In this document: piece after piece, positions 1-8,225 of the stretch | How positions within the stretch are numbered: position 1 is the stretch's first letter | Layout of the letters: each line of letters starts with the position of its first letter | DNA from: Paraburkholderia ginsengisoli NBRC 100965 | Lineage (GTDB): Bacteria > Pseudomonadota > Gammaproteobacteria > Burkholderiales > Burkholderiaceae | Assembly (NCBI RefSeq): GCF_000739735.1 | Contig: NZ_BBJF01000018.1 | Coordinates: 62,001 to 126,000, forward strand | Direction of reading: 5' to 3' | DNA length: 64,000 nucleotides | Notes under the pieces: model-generated | The model's input: only the letters and a program-made list of their open reading frames with translations | Told to the model about the DNA's origin: nothing | The model's database searches: none | Program-made: the position numbers and the translations under genes

Positions 1-294
1 GCGCGGCTGATGATCGACGCAAGCCACGCGAACAGCTCGAAGAAGCACGAGAATCAGATTCCGGTGTGCGCGGACATCGGCCGCCAGATTGCTTCGGGCG
101 ACGAACGGATTGTCGGCGTGATGGTGGAATCGCACCTGGTGGCGGGCCGCCAGGATCTGCAGGAAGGTTGCGCGCTGACGTACGGCCAGAGCATCACCGA
201 CGCGTGCATCGGCTGGGACGAAAGCGTCGCCGTGCTCGAAGGTCTCGCCGAGTCGGTCAAGCAACGACGCGTTGCGCGCGGCAGCGGCAACTAA
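1..294 (+). CDS. aroG: 3-deoxy-7-phosphoheptulonate synthase (DAHP synthase, class I), C-terminal part
   Basis: Only the last 97 residues are in the window; the frame is open from base 1 and stops at TAA 292-294. The segment contains the family's MIDASHANSSKKHENQ stretch, GVMVESHL and YGQSITDACIGW, which match the C-terminal end of AroG/AroF/AroH-type enzymes. These condense phosphoenolpyruvate with erythrose 4-phosphate in the first step of the shikimate pathway. The allosteric N-terminal region is outside the window, so it cannot be said which aromatic amino acid inhibits this isozyme. A strong terminator follows 36 bases after the stop, so it appears to end a transcript. Confidence 0.93.
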   Translation, partial: ARLMIDASHANSSKKHENQIPVCADIGRQIASGDERIVGVMVESHLVAGRQDLQEGCALTYGQSITDACIGWDESVAVLEGLAESVKQRRVARGSGN

Positions 295-330
295 AGCGCT
301 GCCCGATTGCTTCAGGCAGGTCCGCAAAAA

Positions 331-362
331 AACCCGGCTCAATTCGAGCCGGGTTTTTTTTA
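331..362 (+). terminator. Rho-independent terminator of aroG
   Basis: Perfect 8-bp stem CCCGGCTC (333-340) / GAGCCGGG (346-353) with a 5-base loop and an 8-T tract directly after it. The As before the left arm extend the pairing. It lies just past the aroG stop and upstream of the toxin-antitoxin promoter, separating the two transcripts. Confidence 0.93.
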
Positions 363-401
363 GCCGAACGGACGAATGGTGCTTCATGAGCCGCCTCTGT
401 A

Positions 402-473
402 ACGTAACAACTCATCGCCCTGTCGTGTACGACTTGACCGGGCGGAATGTTACGTATAAGATTTTGTACACGA
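402..473 (+). promoter_or_regulatory. Promoter and palindromic operator candidates of the toxin-antitoxin pair
   Basis: A sigma70-like promoter is visible: TTGACC (434-439), 17-bp spacer, TAAGAT (457-462), about 20 bases before the toxin ATG. Two inverted repeats flank it. TCGTGTAC (423-430) pairs perfectly with GTACACGA (466-473), and ACGTAACA (402-409) pairs perfectly with TGTTACGT (448-455). The second repeat overlaps the spacer and the first reaches from upstream of the -35 to the transcription start. Antitoxins of the HigA/XRE class usually repress their own operon, so these are the natural operator candidates; binding is inferred. Confidence 0.6.
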
Positions 474-482
474 AAGGCAGTC

Positions 483-821
483 ATGGAGCAGGAAAAAGAA
501 ATTCGCTGGTTGGGTTCCAGCTATCGCGATTTACTCGCCTTTCCCGAAGAACCACGTCGTTGCGCAGGGTTTCAACTCGGCAAGATTCAGGCAGGGCTCG
601 ACCCTGACGACTGGAAACCGTTTGACTCTATCGGCGCCGGAACGCGCGAAATTCGCATCAGAGACCCTGACGGCATTTTTCGCGTGATGTATGTGACCAA
701 GTACGTCGAAGCGCTGTACGTGCTGCATTGCTTCCAGAAGAAAACCCAGAAGCTTGGGCCGCACGACAGAAAGATTGCCGAGACGCGTTACCGCGCCATC
801 ATCAATGATAGGAAACCTTAA
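483..821 (+). CDS. HigB/RelE-like toxin (phage-derived Gp49-like family)
   Basis: 112-residue basic protein. The C-terminal half, from GTREIRIR (about 53-60) through FRVMYV (66-71) and HCFQKKTQ (82-89) to a basic end, is the fold signature of RelE/HigB-type mRNA interferases of the Gp49-like group. Such toxins cleave mRNA on the ribosome. An upstream in-frame ATG at 447 exists, but it lies within the promoter -10 region, so ATG 483 is preferred. The partner antitoxin starts 3 bases after the stop, giving the toxin-first order typical of higBA. Chromosomal location between housekeeping genes suggests a mobile or domesticated module. Toxicity is inferred from family only. Confidence 0.85.
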   Translation: MEQEKEIRWLGSSYRDLLAFPEEPRRCAGFQLGKIQAGLDPDDWKPFDSIGAGTREIRIRDPDGIFRVMYVTKYVEALYVLHCFQKKTQKLGPHDRKIAETRYRAIINDRKP

Positions 822-824
822 CAA

Positions 825-1157
825 ATGACGATCGACACCAAAATTCGTCACGTAACGAAGCCTGGCGCCAATCTGTTCCTCGAACTGGGCTTTTCAGCCG
901 CCGAGGCGAAGCGTCTGCACGCCGCCTCGCAAAAGCAGATCAACGACACGCGGCTGCTGAAAGAGCAACTGATGACCGAGCTCTCCACCTGGATCGAACA
1001 ACATCATCTGAAGCAGGCCGAAGCGGCAGAAATTCTGATGGTGTCGCGTCCGCGCGTATCCGACGTGGTCAACAAGAAAACCGCCAAGTTCACCATCGAC
1101 ACGCTGGTCGAAATGATGAGCCGCATCGGCAAGCCGGTCACGCTGGCCGTAGGCTAA
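825..1157 (+). CDS. XRE-family antitoxin (HigA-like)
   Basis: 110 residues. The N-terminal part contains LGFSAAEAKRL (about 21-31), a segment common in antitoxins of this group. The C-terminal half is a helix-turn-helix, about 62-100, with KQAEAAEILMVSRPRVSDVV as the two helices. The protein would neutralise the adjacent toxin and bind the operon promoter through this domain. The toxin stop and this start are separated by 3 bases, implying translational coupling. The downstream adenosyltransferase gene converges with only 6 bases between stops, and no terminator is visible there. Confidence 0.87.
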   Translation: MTIDTKIRHVTKPGANLFLELGFSAAEAKRLHAASQKQINDTRLLKEQLMTELSTWIEQHHLKQAEAAEILMVSRPRVSDVVNKKTAKFTIDTLVEMMSRIGKPVTLAVG

Positions 1158-1163
1158 CGCGCG

Positions 1164-1718
1164 CTAGCTTGCGTTGCGATCGTGCTGCCACAGCACGTCG
1201 GTGCCGCCGTCAGCGCGATTGAGCACACGCGCGAGCACGAACAGCAGGTCGGATAACCGGTTCACGTATTGACGCGGCGCCGCGTTAATCGCTTCATGTT
1301 CTCCCAACGCCACGATCGCCCGCTCGGCACGGCGGCAAATGGTGCGGCACACATGCGCAAGCGCCGCCGCACGAGAGCCGCCCGGCAGAATGAATTCTTT
1401 CAGCGGCGGCAATGCCGCGTTGTAGTCGGCGAGCCAGTCGTCGAGCTGCGCGAGATGCCGGTCGGTGATCATCGTGTGGCCGGGAATGCAGAGTTCGCCG
1501 CCGAGATCGAACAGGTCATGCTGAATCGCAACCAGCGCCGCGCGCACGCTCTCGGGCAGCGTTTCGCACAACAGCACGCCGAGGTTCGAATTGAGTTCGT
1601 CGACGTCGCCGATCGCGGCAATGCGCGCGCTGTCTTTGCGCACACGGCGCCCGTCGCCGAGACCGGTGGTGCCGTCGTCGCCCGTACGAGTCGCGATCTT
1701 GCTCAAGCGGTTGCCCAT
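1164..1718 (-). CDS. Cob(I)yrinic acid a,c-diamide adenosyltransferase, PduO type
   Basis: 184 residues from the ATG at 1718; the frame is open further upstream, but the family's N-terminal ATP-binding motif TRTGDDGTTGLGDG begins 10 residues after this methionine, which fixes the start. Other signatures are DVDELNS near residue 43, FILPGG, CRRAERAIVAL and YVNRLSDLLFVLAR at the C-terminal end. The enzyme transfers the adenosyl group of ATP to Co(I) corrinoid to make adenosylcobalamin. It is the only cobalamin gene in the window. It is divergent from the flavoprotein gene starting at 1926, and the two share about 200 bases of upstream DNA. Confidence 0.93.
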   Translation of the reverse strand: MGNRLSKIATRTGDDGTTGLGDGRRVRKDSARIAAIGDVDELNSNLGVLLCETLPESVRAALVAIQHDLFDLGGELCIPGHTMITDRHLAQLDDWLADYNAALPPLKEFILPGGSRAAALAHVCRTICRRAERAIVALGEHEAINAAPRQYVNRLSDLLFVLARVLNRADGGTDVLWQHDRNAS

Positions 1719-1925
1719 GATGTCTCCCGTCCATTGGTGGCGATGCGTCGCTGCAGCATGGTGCGAACAAGCCGTCGGGCCACCGCGTTTATCCATATTG
1801 CGCGCATCGTGAAGTCGCCGCCATTATAGGAGCGGTGGCCGTCCTGACGCCGGCTCGCGGGCGATCGGCGTAAAATGAAACACCTGCTGCAAACCAGCTC
1901 TGCCCCAAAATATCTGGAGACAAGC

Positions 1926-3341
1926 GTGAACCATCCCGTGCCACCGGCCCCGCTGCGCCGGCCGTTTCCCGCCGAGCTGCTGGACGCGCTCAAAGCCACC
2001 TTCGGCGAACGCGTGTCGGTTGCCGAAGCCGTGCGCGCCCATCATGGCCGCGACGAATCGCCGTTCGACCCTCAACTGCCTGACGCCGTCGTCTTCGCGC
2101 GCACCACGGAAGACGTGCAGGCCGTCGTCAAACTGTGCGGCCAGTACAACGTGCCGATCATTCCATACGGCAACGGCTCGTCGCTCGAAGGACATCTGCT
2201 CGCCGTGCAAGGCGGCGTGTCGATCGACCTGTCGGAAACGAACCGTGTGTTGTCGATCAACGCCGAAGACCTCACCGTCACCGTCGAGCCCGGCATCTCG
2301 CGCAAGCAACTGAACGAAGCGCTGCGCGACACGGGCCTGTTCTTTCCGATCGACCCGGGCGCGGACGCGAGCATCGGCGGCATGTCGGCCACGCGCGCGT
2401 CGGGCACCAACGCCGTGCGTTACGGCACGATGCGCGAGAACGTGCTCGGCCTGACCGTCGTGCTGGCGGACGGCCGAGTCATCAAGACCGGTACGCGGGC
2501 GCGTAAGTCGTCGGCGGGTTATGACCTGACGCGTCTGTTCGTCGGCTCGGAGGGCACGCTCGGCGTGATCACCGAAATCACCGTGCGCCTTTATCCGCAA
2601 CCGGAAGCGGTGTCGGCGGCGGTCTGTACTTTTCCGTCGATGGGCGATGCGGTGCGCGCGGTCATCGAAACGATCCAGATCGGCGTGCCGATTGCGCGCG
2701 TCGAATTCGTCGACTCGCTCGCGATCCGCTCGATCAACCGCCATTCGAATCTGACGCTGCGCGAGGCGCCCACGCTGTTCTTCGAATTCCACGGCACCGA
2801 GGCCGGCGTGAAAGAGCAGGCCGAACTGGTCCAGGAGATCGCCGCGCAAAATGCCGGCGAAGGCTTCGAATGGGCGACCCGCCCGGAAGACCGCAGCCGT
2901 CTGTGGAACGCGCGTCACAACGCCTATTTCGCGATGCTGCAATTGAAGCCCGGCAGCCGCGCGGTCACCACCGACGTCTGCGTGCCGATCTCCCGCCTCG
3001 CCGAATGCGTGGTGGAAACGGAGCAGGACCTGAAGGCGTCGCCGCTGCCCTGCCCGATCGTCGGCCACGTCGGCGACGGCAACTTCCACGTCGCGATCCT
3101 GATCGACCCGGACAAGCCGGAAGAACTCGCCGAGGCCGAGCGTCTGAACCATCGCATCGTGCAACGCGCGCTGCGCATGGACGGCACCTGCACCGGCGAG
3201 CACGGCGTCGGCCTGCACAAGATGGGCTTCCTGCTCGAAGAACATGGCGACGTCGCCGTCGACACGATGCGTTCGATCAAGCACGCGCTCGATCCACACA
3301 ACCTGATGAACCCGGGCAAGATCTTTTCCTGGGCTGCTTGA
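1926..3341 (+). CDS. FAD-binding oxidoreductase, D-lactate dehydrogenase (cytochrome)-like
   Basis: 471 residues from GTG 1926, which has GGAGA (1916-1920) 5 bases upstream. An in-frame ATG at 1875 is less likely because it overlaps TAAAAT (1871-1876), a plausible -10 box. FAD-binding features are PYGNGSSLEGHL and IDPGADASIGGMSATRASGT. The C-terminal half has the metal or substrate site GHVGDGNFHV and the closing TCTGEHGVG motif of the GlcD/DLD/LDHD family. The family oxidises 2-hydroxy acids and passes electrons to cytochrome c or quinone. The neighbouring glcDEF suggests a 2-hydroxy acid role. It is a paralogue of glcD rather than a duplicate, being shorter and differently spaced. Exact substrate unknown. 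Confidence 0.88.
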   Translation: MNHPVPPAPLRRPFPAELLDALKATFGERVSVAEAVRAHHGRDESPFDPQLPDAVVFARTTEDVQAVVKLCGQYNVPIIPYGNGSSLEGHLLAVQGGVSIDLSETNRVLSINAEDLTVTVEPGISRKQLNEALRDTGLFFPIDPGADASIGGMSATRASGTNAVRYGTMRENVLGLTVVLADGRVIKTGTRARKSSAGYDLTRLFVGSEGTLGVITEITVRLYPQPEAVSAAVCTFPSMGDAVRAVIETIQIGVPIARVEFVDSLAIRSINRHSNLTLREAPTLFFEFHGTEAGVKEQAELVQEIAAQNAGEGFEWATRPEDRSRLWNARHNAYFAMLQLKPGSRAVTTDVCVPISRLAECVVETEQDLKASPLPCPIVGHVGDGNFHVAILIDPDKPEELAEAERLNHRIVQRALRMDGTCTGEHGVGLHKMGFLLEEHGDVAVDTMRSIKHALDPHNLMNPGKIFSWAA

Positions 3342-3483
3342 GTGACGACATAGCCATGATCCAGCGCGGCCACGCTGCAACAGCAAAGTCAACGACATCG
3401 GCAACGGCCGCCGCGCCGGCTTCGGAAACAGCACTGCTCGAAATACGAGCAAGTTTGGCGAAAGGCACGAGGAGACAAGTCAC

Positions 3484-4977
3484 ATGAACGCACCCGCTGA
3501 ACTGACGGCTGAAGTACTCGCCCAGCGCCAGCGCGAAGTCGTGCAGGCGCTGATGGCCGTGTTGCCGACCCACTGTCTGTTGTATCGCGAGGAAGACACC
3601 GTCGCCTACGAATGCGACGGACTCGCCGCGTACCGGCGTTTGCCGCTCGCGGTCGCGTTGCCGGAGACCGAGTCCCAGGTGCAGCGCATCGTGCAGATCT
3701 GCCATCGGCTCGACGTGCCGATCGTGCCGCGCGGCGCGGGCACCGGTCTGTCCGGCGGCGCAATGCCGATCCGGCACGGCGTGGTGGTGTCGCTCGCGCG
3801 TTTCAGGAAGATCGTCGAAGTCGACTCGTACGCGCGAACCGCCACGGTGCAGCCGGGCGTGCGCAACCTGTCGATCTCCGAAGCCGCAGCGCCGTATGGT
3901 CTGTACTACGCGCCGGACCCGTCGTCGCAGATCGCATGCACGATCGGCGGCAACGTGTCGGAGAATTCCGGCGGCGTGCATTGCCTCAAATACGGCCTCA
4001 CCGTGCACAACGTGTTGCGCGTGCGCGCGGTGACGATGGAAGGCGAGATCGTCGAATTCGGCTCGCTCGCGCCGGATGCGCCTGGCCTCGATCTGCTCGC
4101 GGTGCTGATCGGCAGCGAGGGCATGTTCGCGATCGTCACCGAAGTCACCGTCAAGCTGATTCCGAAGCCGCAAACCGCGCAGGTCATCATGGCCAGTTTC
4201 GACGACGTCGTGAAAGGCGGCGAAGCGGTCGCCGGCATCATCGCGGCGGGCATCATTCCGGCGGGCCTGGAGATGATGGACAAACCGGCCACGCGCGCCG
4301 TCGAGGAATTCGTCAAAGCGGGCTACGACCTCGACGCGGCGGCGATCCTGCTGTGCGAATCGGACGGTACGCCCGAGGAAGTCGCCGACGAAATCGTACG
4401 CATGACCGCGGTGCTGCGCGAACAGGGCGCGACGCGCATCCAGATTTCACGCTCGGAAGCCGAACGGCTGCGCTTCTGGTCCGGCCGCAAGAACGCGTTT
4501 CCGGCCGCCGGCCGCATCTCGCCCGACTACTACTGCATGGACGGCACCGTGCCGCGCCGCAGTATCGGCCCGCTGCTCGCGCGCATCGAAGCGATGGAGC
4601 AAACCTACCGCCTGCGCTGCATCAACGTGTTCCATGCGGGCGACGGCAACATGCATCCGCTGATCCTCTTCAACGGCAACGATCAGGATGAGTGGCATCG
4701 CGCGGAAGCATTTGGTTCCGACATCCTCGAAGCGTGCGTCGAACTGGGCGGCACGGTGACGGGCGAGCATGGCGTCGGCATCGAGAAGATCAACTCGATG
4801 TGCGTGCAGTTTTCGCCGGAAGAGCGCGACACGTTCCACGCGGTCAAGCGAGCCTTCGACGCGCCCGGCCTCCTCAATCCGGACAAGGGCATTCCCACGC
4901 GAGCGCGCTGCGCCGAGTACGGCAAGATGCACATACGCGGCGGCCTGCTGCCGCACCCCGAGCTGCCGCGCTTCTAG
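3484..4977 (+). CDS. glcD: Glycolate oxidase, FAD-linked subunit GlcD
   Basis: 497 residues, normal for GlcD. The N-terminal PCMH-type FAD domain shows VPRGAGTGLSGGAMP (about 80-94) and CTIGGNVSENSGG (about 156-168). The C-terminal domain carries HAGDGNMHPLI and TGEHGVGIEKI. With GlcE and GlcF it forms the membrane-associated complex that oxidises glycolate to glyoxylate and reduces quinone. A purine-rich ribosome site (GAGGAG) lies about 9 bases before the ATG. The 142 bases after the preceding flavoprotein contain only a small hairpin (TGCTCG 3435-3440 / CGAGCA 3446-3451), so read-through from the upstream gene is possible. Confidence 0.93.
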   Translation: MNAPAELTAEVLAQRQREVVQALMAVLPTHCLLYREEDTVAYECDGLAAYRRLPLAVALPETESQVQRIVQICHRLDVPIVPRGAGTGLSGGAMPIRHGVVVSLARFRKIVEVDSYARTATVQPGVRNLSISEAAAPYGLYYAPDPSSQIACTIGGNVSENSGGVHCLKYGLTVHNVLRVRAVTMEGEIVEFGSLAPDAPGLDLLAVLIGSEGMFAIVTEVTVKLIPKPQTAQVIMASFDDVVKGGEAVAGIIAAGIIPAGLEMMDKPATRAVEEFVKAGYDLDAAAILLCESDGTPEEVADEIVRMTAVLREQGATRIQISRSEAERLRFWSGRKNAFPAAGRISPDYYCMDGTVPRRSIGPLLARIEAMEQTYRLRCINVFHAGDGNMHPLILFNGNDQDEWHRAEAFGSDILEACVELGGTVTGEHGVGIEKINSMCVQFSPEERDTFHAVKRAFDAPGLLNPDKGIPTRARCAEYGKMHIRGGLLPHPELPRF

Positions 4978-5061
4978 CCCCGCACGGCGCCGCCTGGCCA
5001 CGCCGCTGCGGCAGCGCTTGTCCTTCCTCACCCTGATTGTCGGATGCGGGTCCGCTCCGGG

Positions 5062-5089
5062 TTGCCAGCGAGCCCCCGCCCGGTACAAT
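5062..5089 (+). promoter_or_regulatory. Promoter candidate for glcE-glcF
   Basis: TTGCCA (5062-5067), 16-bp spacer, TACAAT (5084-5089), about 29 bases before the glcE ATG, in the 140-base gap after glcD. It suggests that glcEF can be transcribed independently of glcD. Confidence 0.5.
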
Positions 5090-5117
5090 CAAACGAAACA
5101 CAACGAAGCAGGACACC

Positions 5118-6206
5118 ATGGAAGAGGACGACATCGTCGCCGTATGGTCGGAACGCGTGCGTTCCGCCAGCGCCGAGGGACGCGCGTTGCGCATCCGTGG
5201 CGGCGGCACCAAAGACTGGTATGGTCAGACGCTGGAAGGTGACATCCTCGACACGCGCGCTTATCGCGGCATCATCGCGTACGATCCGGCGGAACTGGTC
5301 ATCACGGCGCGCGCGGGCACGCCCCTGCTGGAGATCGAAGCCGCGCTCGCCGAACATCATCAGATGCTCGCCTTCGAGCCGCCTCACTTCGGGCCGCAGG
5401 CCACCTTCGGCGGCTGCATCGCGGCGGGCATCGCCGGGCCGCGCCGCCCTGCCGCAGGCGCGGCGCGCGACTTCGTGCTCGGCGCGGTCATCATGAACGG
5501 TCAGGGACAGAAGCTGCATTTCGGCGGTCAGGTGGTGAAGAACGTCGCCGGTTATGACGTCTCGCGTTTGATGGCCGGCTCGCTCGGCACGCTCGGCTTG
5601 ATCCTCGAACTGTCCGTCAAAGTGCTGCCTCTGCCGCAGGCCGAAGCCACGCTGAAGTTCGACATGAACGGCACGGACGCGGTCCGTAAGCTCAATGAAT
5701 GGGGCGGCCGGCCGCTGCCGATCACCGCGAGCGCGTGGCGTCACGGCACGCTCGCGGTGCGCCTCGCGGGCGCCGAAGCGGCGGTCAAGTCGGCACGCAC
5801 GTCGCTCGGCGGCGAAGTCGTCGATGCGGTTGAAGCCGAACGTTTCTGGGCCGGCCTGCGCGAGCAGACCGATTCGTTCTTCGCCGCGATTCCGCCGAAG
5901 GCCGCGCTCTGGCGTCTAGCGTTGCCATCGATCACCGAGCCGCTGCAACTGCCCGGCGCGCAGCTGATGGAATGGGGCGGCGGCCAGCGCTGGTGGATCA
6001 CCGACACCGACGCGCAAACCGTGCGCATCAGCGCGAAGCAGGCCGGCGGTCATGCCACGATCTTCCGCACGGGCCACGGTTACGACCGCAGCGCCGGTGT
6101 GTTCACGCCGCTGCCCGCGCCGCTGATGAAAATTCATCGCGGCCTGAAAAGCGCTTTCGACCCGGCCCGCATCTTCAATCGCGGCCGTCTCTACTCCGAC
6201 TTCTGA
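5118..6206 (+). CDS. glcE: Glycolate oxidase FAD-binding subunit GlcE
   Basis: 362 residues from ATG 5118, with AGGA 5 bases upstream. The reading frame is open back to 5037, but that extension would run through the promoter. Family features: RIRGGGTKDWYG (about 27-38), the FAD-loop FGPQATFGGCIAAGIAGPRR (about 95-114), and VVKNVAGYDVSRLMAGSLGT (about 140-160), all characteristic of GlcE. GlcE is a second flavin-binding subunit needed for glycolate oxidase activity together with GlcD and the iron-sulfur subunit GlcF, which starts 8 bases downstream. Confidence 0.93.
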   Translation: MEEDDIVAVWSERVRSASAEGRALRIRGGGTKDWYGQTLEGDILDTRAYRGIIAYDPAELVITARAGTPLLEIEAALAEHHQMLAFEPPHFGPQATFGGCIAAGIAGPRRPAAGAARDFVLGAVIMNGQGQKLHFGGQVVKNVAGYDVSRLMAGSLGTLGLILELSVKVLPLPQAEATLKFDMNGTDAVRKLNEWGGRPLPITASAWRHGTLAVRLAGAEAAVKSARTSLGGEVVDAVEAERFWAGLREQTDSFFAAIPPKAALWRLALPSITEPLQLPGAQLMEWGGGQRWWITDTDAQTVRISAKQAGGHATIFRTGHGYDRSAGVFTPLPAPLMKIHRGLKSAFDPARIFNRGRLYSDF

Positions 6207-6214
6207 GCGACGCG

Positions 6215-7441
6215 ATGCAAACCAACCTCGCGGACTTCATTCGCAATACGCCCGATGGCGACGAGGCCGACGCCATTCTGCGCAATTGCGTGCATTGCGG
6301 TTTCTGCACGGCCACCTGCCCGACCTACCAGTTGCTCGGCGACGAACTCGACGGTCCGCGCGGGCGCATCTATCTGATCAAGCAGATGGTGGAAGGCGCG
6401 CCGGTCACGCGCAGTACCCAGATTCACCTCGACCGCTGCCTCACCTGCCGCAATTGCGAATCGACCTGCCCTTCCGGCGTGCAATACGGCCGACTGGTCG
6501 AAATCGGTCGTAAGCTCACCGAAGAAAAAGTCACGCGCCCGCTCGGTCAGCGTCTGGTGCGGCGGCTGCTGGCGAGCGTCGTCCCGAACAGCGCGATCTT
6601 CACGCCGACCATGCGTCTCGGTCAGCATTTCCGCCGCGTGCTGCCGAAGAAACTGCGCGACAAGGTGCCCGCGCGGCAGCGTCCGCTCGAATGGCCGAGC
6701 GCGAAACATGAGCGCAAGATGCTGATGCTCGCGGGTTGCGTGCAACCGTCGATGATGCCGAACGTGAACATCGCGACCGCGCGTGTGCTCGATGCGCTCG
6801 GCATCGAAACGGTAGTCGCACCGGATGCCGGCTGCTGCGGCGCGATCCGTTTGCACCTGGGCTACAACGACGAGGCGCTGGACGATCTGCGCGCCAACAT
6901 CGACGCATGGTGGCCCTACGTCGAACAGGGCGCCGAGGCGATCGTGATGAACGCGTCCGGCTGCGGCGCGACCGTCAAGGAATATGCCCACCTGTTGCGC
7001 CACGATCCGGCATATGCGGAGAAGGCGCGCCGCATCGTCGAATTGACGCGCGACATTTCGGAGATCCTGCCCGAGTTCGAGGAAGCGCTCACCGCCGTCA
7101 CGCGACGCCGCTCGGTGCATACCGTGGCGTTTCATCCGCCCTGCACGCTGCAGCATGGCCAGCAGGTGCGCGGCAAGGTCGAACATCTGCTCGCCGCGCT
7201 CGGCGTCGAAGTGCGCCTGCCCGCCGACAGTCATCTTTGCTGCGGCTCGGCCGGCACTTACTCGCTGACGCAGCCCAAGCTCTCTTACGCGCTGCGCGAT
7301 CAGAAGCTCGAACGATTGCAGGCTCAGGAGCCGCAGGTCATCGTGTCGGCGAACGTCGGCTGCATTGCGCATCTGCAAAGCGGCACGTCGACGCCGGTCG
7401 CGCATTGGATCGAATTGGTCGAGCACATGCTGTCCGTATAA
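6215..7441 (+). CDS. glcF: Glycolate oxidase iron-sulfur subunit GlcF
   Basis: 408 residues. Two [4Fe-4S] motifs lie near the N-terminus: CVHCGFCTATCPTY (about 25-38) and CLTCRNCESTCPSG (about 76-89). Two CCG domains follow, with GCCG (about 208), HPPCTLQHGQQ and HLCCGSAGTYS (about 343-353). GlcF passes electrons from the flavin subunits toward the quinone pool. The gene starts 8 bases after glcE and is surely co-transcribed. Its last codons form part of the promoter for the next gene: the TAA stop (7439-7441) lies within a perfect TATAAT. Confidence 0.95.
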   Translation: MQTNLADFIRNTPDGDEADAILRNCVHCGFCTATCPTYQLLGDELDGPRGRIYLIKQMVEGAPVTRSTQIHLDRCLTCRNCESTCPSGVQYGRLVEIGRKLTEEKVTRPLGQRLVRRLLASVVPNSAIFTPTMRLGQHFRRVLPKKLRDKVPARQRPLEWPSAKHERKMLMLAGCVQPSMMPNVNIATARVLDALGIETVVAPDAGCCGAIRLHLGYNDEALDDLRANIDAWWPYVEQGAEAIVMNASGCGATVKEYAHLLRHDPAYAEKARRIVELTRDISEILPEFEEALTAVTRRRSVHTVAFHPPCTLQHGQQVRGKVEHLLAALGVEVRLPADSHLCCGSAGTYSLTQPKLSYALRDQKLERLQAQEPQVIVSANVGCIAHLQSGTSTPVAHWIELVEHMLSV

Positions 7442-7442
7442 T
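7415..7442 (+). promoter_or_regulatory. Promoter for yggS-proC overlapping the glcF stop codon
   Basis: TTGGTC (7415-7420), 16-bp spacer, consensus TATAAT (7437-7442). The glcF stop codon TAA occupies 7439-7441. The yggS ATG is 36 bases downstream of the box, leaving a leader of roughly 30 bases. Confidence 0.7.
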
Positions 7443-7478
7443 CGGGCCATCGCTTTTCTGAACCACCGGTTCCGTTCC

Positions 7479-8177
7479 ATGCCCGATCTGATTCACAACC
7501 TCGAAGCGGTGCGGCAGCGCATCGCCGCGGCGGCGCAGGCGGCCGGACGCGATGCGCGTTCGGTCACGCTGCTCGCGGTCTCGAAGACCTTCCCCGCCGA
7601 CGACGTGCGCGCCGCGCACGCCGCCGGCCAGCGCGCATTCGGCGAGAACTACGTGCAGGAGTCGCTTGCCAAGATCGAGTCGCTCGCCGATTTGCGCGCG
7701 TCGCTCGAATGGCATTTCATCGGGCCGTTGCAATCGAACAAGACGCGGCCGGTCGCCGAGCAGTTTGACTGGGTGCATTCGGTCGATCGCCTGAAGATCG
7801 CGCAGCGGCTTTCCGAGCAACGCCCCGACCATCTGCCGCCGCTGAACGTTTGCCTGCAGGTGAACGTCAGCGGCGAGACCTCCAAGAGCGGCGTCAGCAT
7901 TCCCGAGGCGGTCGAAGTCGCGCAGCAGATCGCCGCGCTGCCGAAACTGAATCTGCGCGGACTCATGTCGATTCCCGAACCGGCCGGCGACCTCGACGCA
8001 CAACGTGCGCCGCATCGTCAGTTGCGCGAGTTGTTCGAGCGGCTGTGCAACGACGGTCTCGAACTCGATACGCTGTCGATGGGCATGTCGAGCGACCTCG
8101 AAGCGGCTGTGCTCGAAGGCGCGACGATCGTGCGCGTCGGCACCGCGATCTTCGGCGCGCGGGATTACGCTCGCTGA
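7479..8177 (+). CDS. yggS: YggS/PROSC-family pyridoxal-phosphate homeostasis protein
   Basis: 232 residues, the usual length. The PLP lysine lies in LLAVSKTFPADD near residue 35. GENYVQE (about 55-61), EWHFIGPLQSNKTR (about 76-89) and SMGMSSDLEAAVLEGAT (about 196-212) are hallmark motifs of this TIM-barrel family. The protein binds PLP without known catalysis and maintains vitamin B6 and amino acid balance. It is followed by proC after 48 bases, the same pairing seen in many bacteria, so the two probably share the promoter at 7415-7442. Confidence 0.95.
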   Translation: MPDLIHNLEAVRQRIAAAAQAAGRDARSVTLLAVSKTFPADDVRAAHAAGQRAFGENYVQESLAKIESLADLRASLEWHFIGPLQSNKTRPVAEQFDWVHSVDRLKIAQRLSEQRPDHLPPLNVCLQVNVSGETSKSGVSIPEAVEVAQQIAALPKLNLRGLMSIPEPAGDLDAQRAPHRQLRELFERLCNDGLELDTLSMGMSSDLEAAVLEGATIVRVGTAIFGARDYAR

Positions 8178-8225
8178 TTTTTTCCGAGCCCGTACGGGCT
8201 CTTCATCGAAACTCATCCGAACATC

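Noticed and set aside
447..482. Upstream in-frame ATG of the toxin
   Set aside because: It lies in the promoter -10 region and lacks a ribosome site; ATG 483 gives a normal-length toxin.
1824..3452. 542-codon minus-strand frame opposite the FAD oxidoreductase
   Set aside because: No motifs; the plus-strand gene has complete FAD-binding and metal-site signatures.
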